Source of the DNA: Gammaproteobacteria bacterium
GTDB taxonomy: Bacteria > Pseudomonadota > Gammaproteobacteria > Pseudomonadales > Azotimanducaceae
Assembly: GCA_026706665.1 (NCBI GenBank)
Contig: JAPOYI010000064.1
Coordinates: 1 to 50,652, forward strand
Direction: 5' to 3'
Length of the DNA: 50,652 nt
Of this stretch, positions 50,598-50,652 are shown piece after piece (the first letter of the stretch is position 1; each line of letters starts with the position of its first letter). The translations under genes were made by a program, and so were the position numbers. The notes beneath the pieces are model-generated. The model was not told the DNA's origin and searched no databases. It saw only the letters and a program-made list of their open reading frames with translations.

Positions 50598-50652
50598 GGG
50601 TGCACGACAAATTTGTTGGATTCTAGGCGGCGCGGTTGCGGCGGCGGGCCCA
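50598..50652. repeat. 55-bp terminal inverted repeat, right copy
   Basis: Exact reverse complement of 1-55. Preceded by a CTACGCCAGCG segment that resembles the MITE target site. Confidence 0.9.

Overview
The window looks like a chromosomal contig from an uncultured, GC-rich gammaproteobacterium. The reasons are its gene neighbourhoods: recN-bamE divergent from hrcA-grpE-dnaK-dnaJ-dapB, metG divergent from mrp-dcd, and a complete rnfABCDGE set next to metG. These are read from protein motifs and order only; no database search was possible. Both ends of the window carry the same 55-bp sequence in opposite orientation (1-55 and 50598-50652), so the contig probably stops at a dispersed repeat or mobile-element end.

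Layout. 1-1.3 kb: a type II-like restriction-modification pair on the minus strand. The adenine methylase has a LexA/SOS box inside its promoter, and its presumed endonuclease partner runs off the left end. 1.3-9.5 kb: outer-membrane assembly (bamE), DNA repair (recN), the heat-shock chaperone set with two sigma-32-like promoters, and lysine synthesis (dapB). 9.6-15.5 kb: an accessory stretch with an AAA/DUF4143 ATPase, a lipoprotein, a RelBE-like toxin-antitoxin pair behind a perfect 20-bp palindrome, a LarA-type nickel racemase with a small partner, and a Fic-like protein without the catalytic histidine. 15.5-28 kb: mostly metabolic genes (Nramp-like transporter, thioesterase, FAD oxidase, hydrolases, alanine racemase, SDR, aminotransferase, luciferase-like oxidoreductase, M20 and amidohydrolase-2 enzymes), tRNA-Arg(CCG) and a Uma2 nuclease.

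28.0-28.6 kb holds the clearest surprise: an exported peroxiredoxin whose catalytic cysteine codon is an in-frame TGA, followed at the right distance by a 7-bp hairpin with a G in the loop (a bacterial SECIS). It is almost certainly a selenoprotein. 28.6-37 kb: endonuclease III, two small envelope proteins, then a surface-glycan region (orphan ABC-2 permease, LicD-methyltransferase fusion, rfbD, and a 987-residue sulfotransferase/coiled-coil/RgpF-like protein). 37-44.2 kb: ybjQ, rnfEGDCBA and metG. The rnf operon has a CTG start for rnfA and an opposite-strand gene wedged between rnfC and rnfD. 44.3-48.7 kb: a VapBC-type pair, mrp, dcd and an unusual membrane-anchored VWA-like/TonB-like protein.

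48.76-50.43 kb is an IS1-like transposon bounded by 23-bp inverted repeats. Besides the transposase it carries a small Arg/Ala-rich passenger, a tRNA-like gene with encoded CCA that can present a UCA (opal) anticodon in one fold, a strong terminator, and a frameshifted methylase-tail/HNH remnant. Next to it lies a 131-bp MITE with 14-bp inverted ends and a perfect 9-bp target duplication. Two families of 55-120 bp intergenic repeats are scattered through the window and sit against stop codons.
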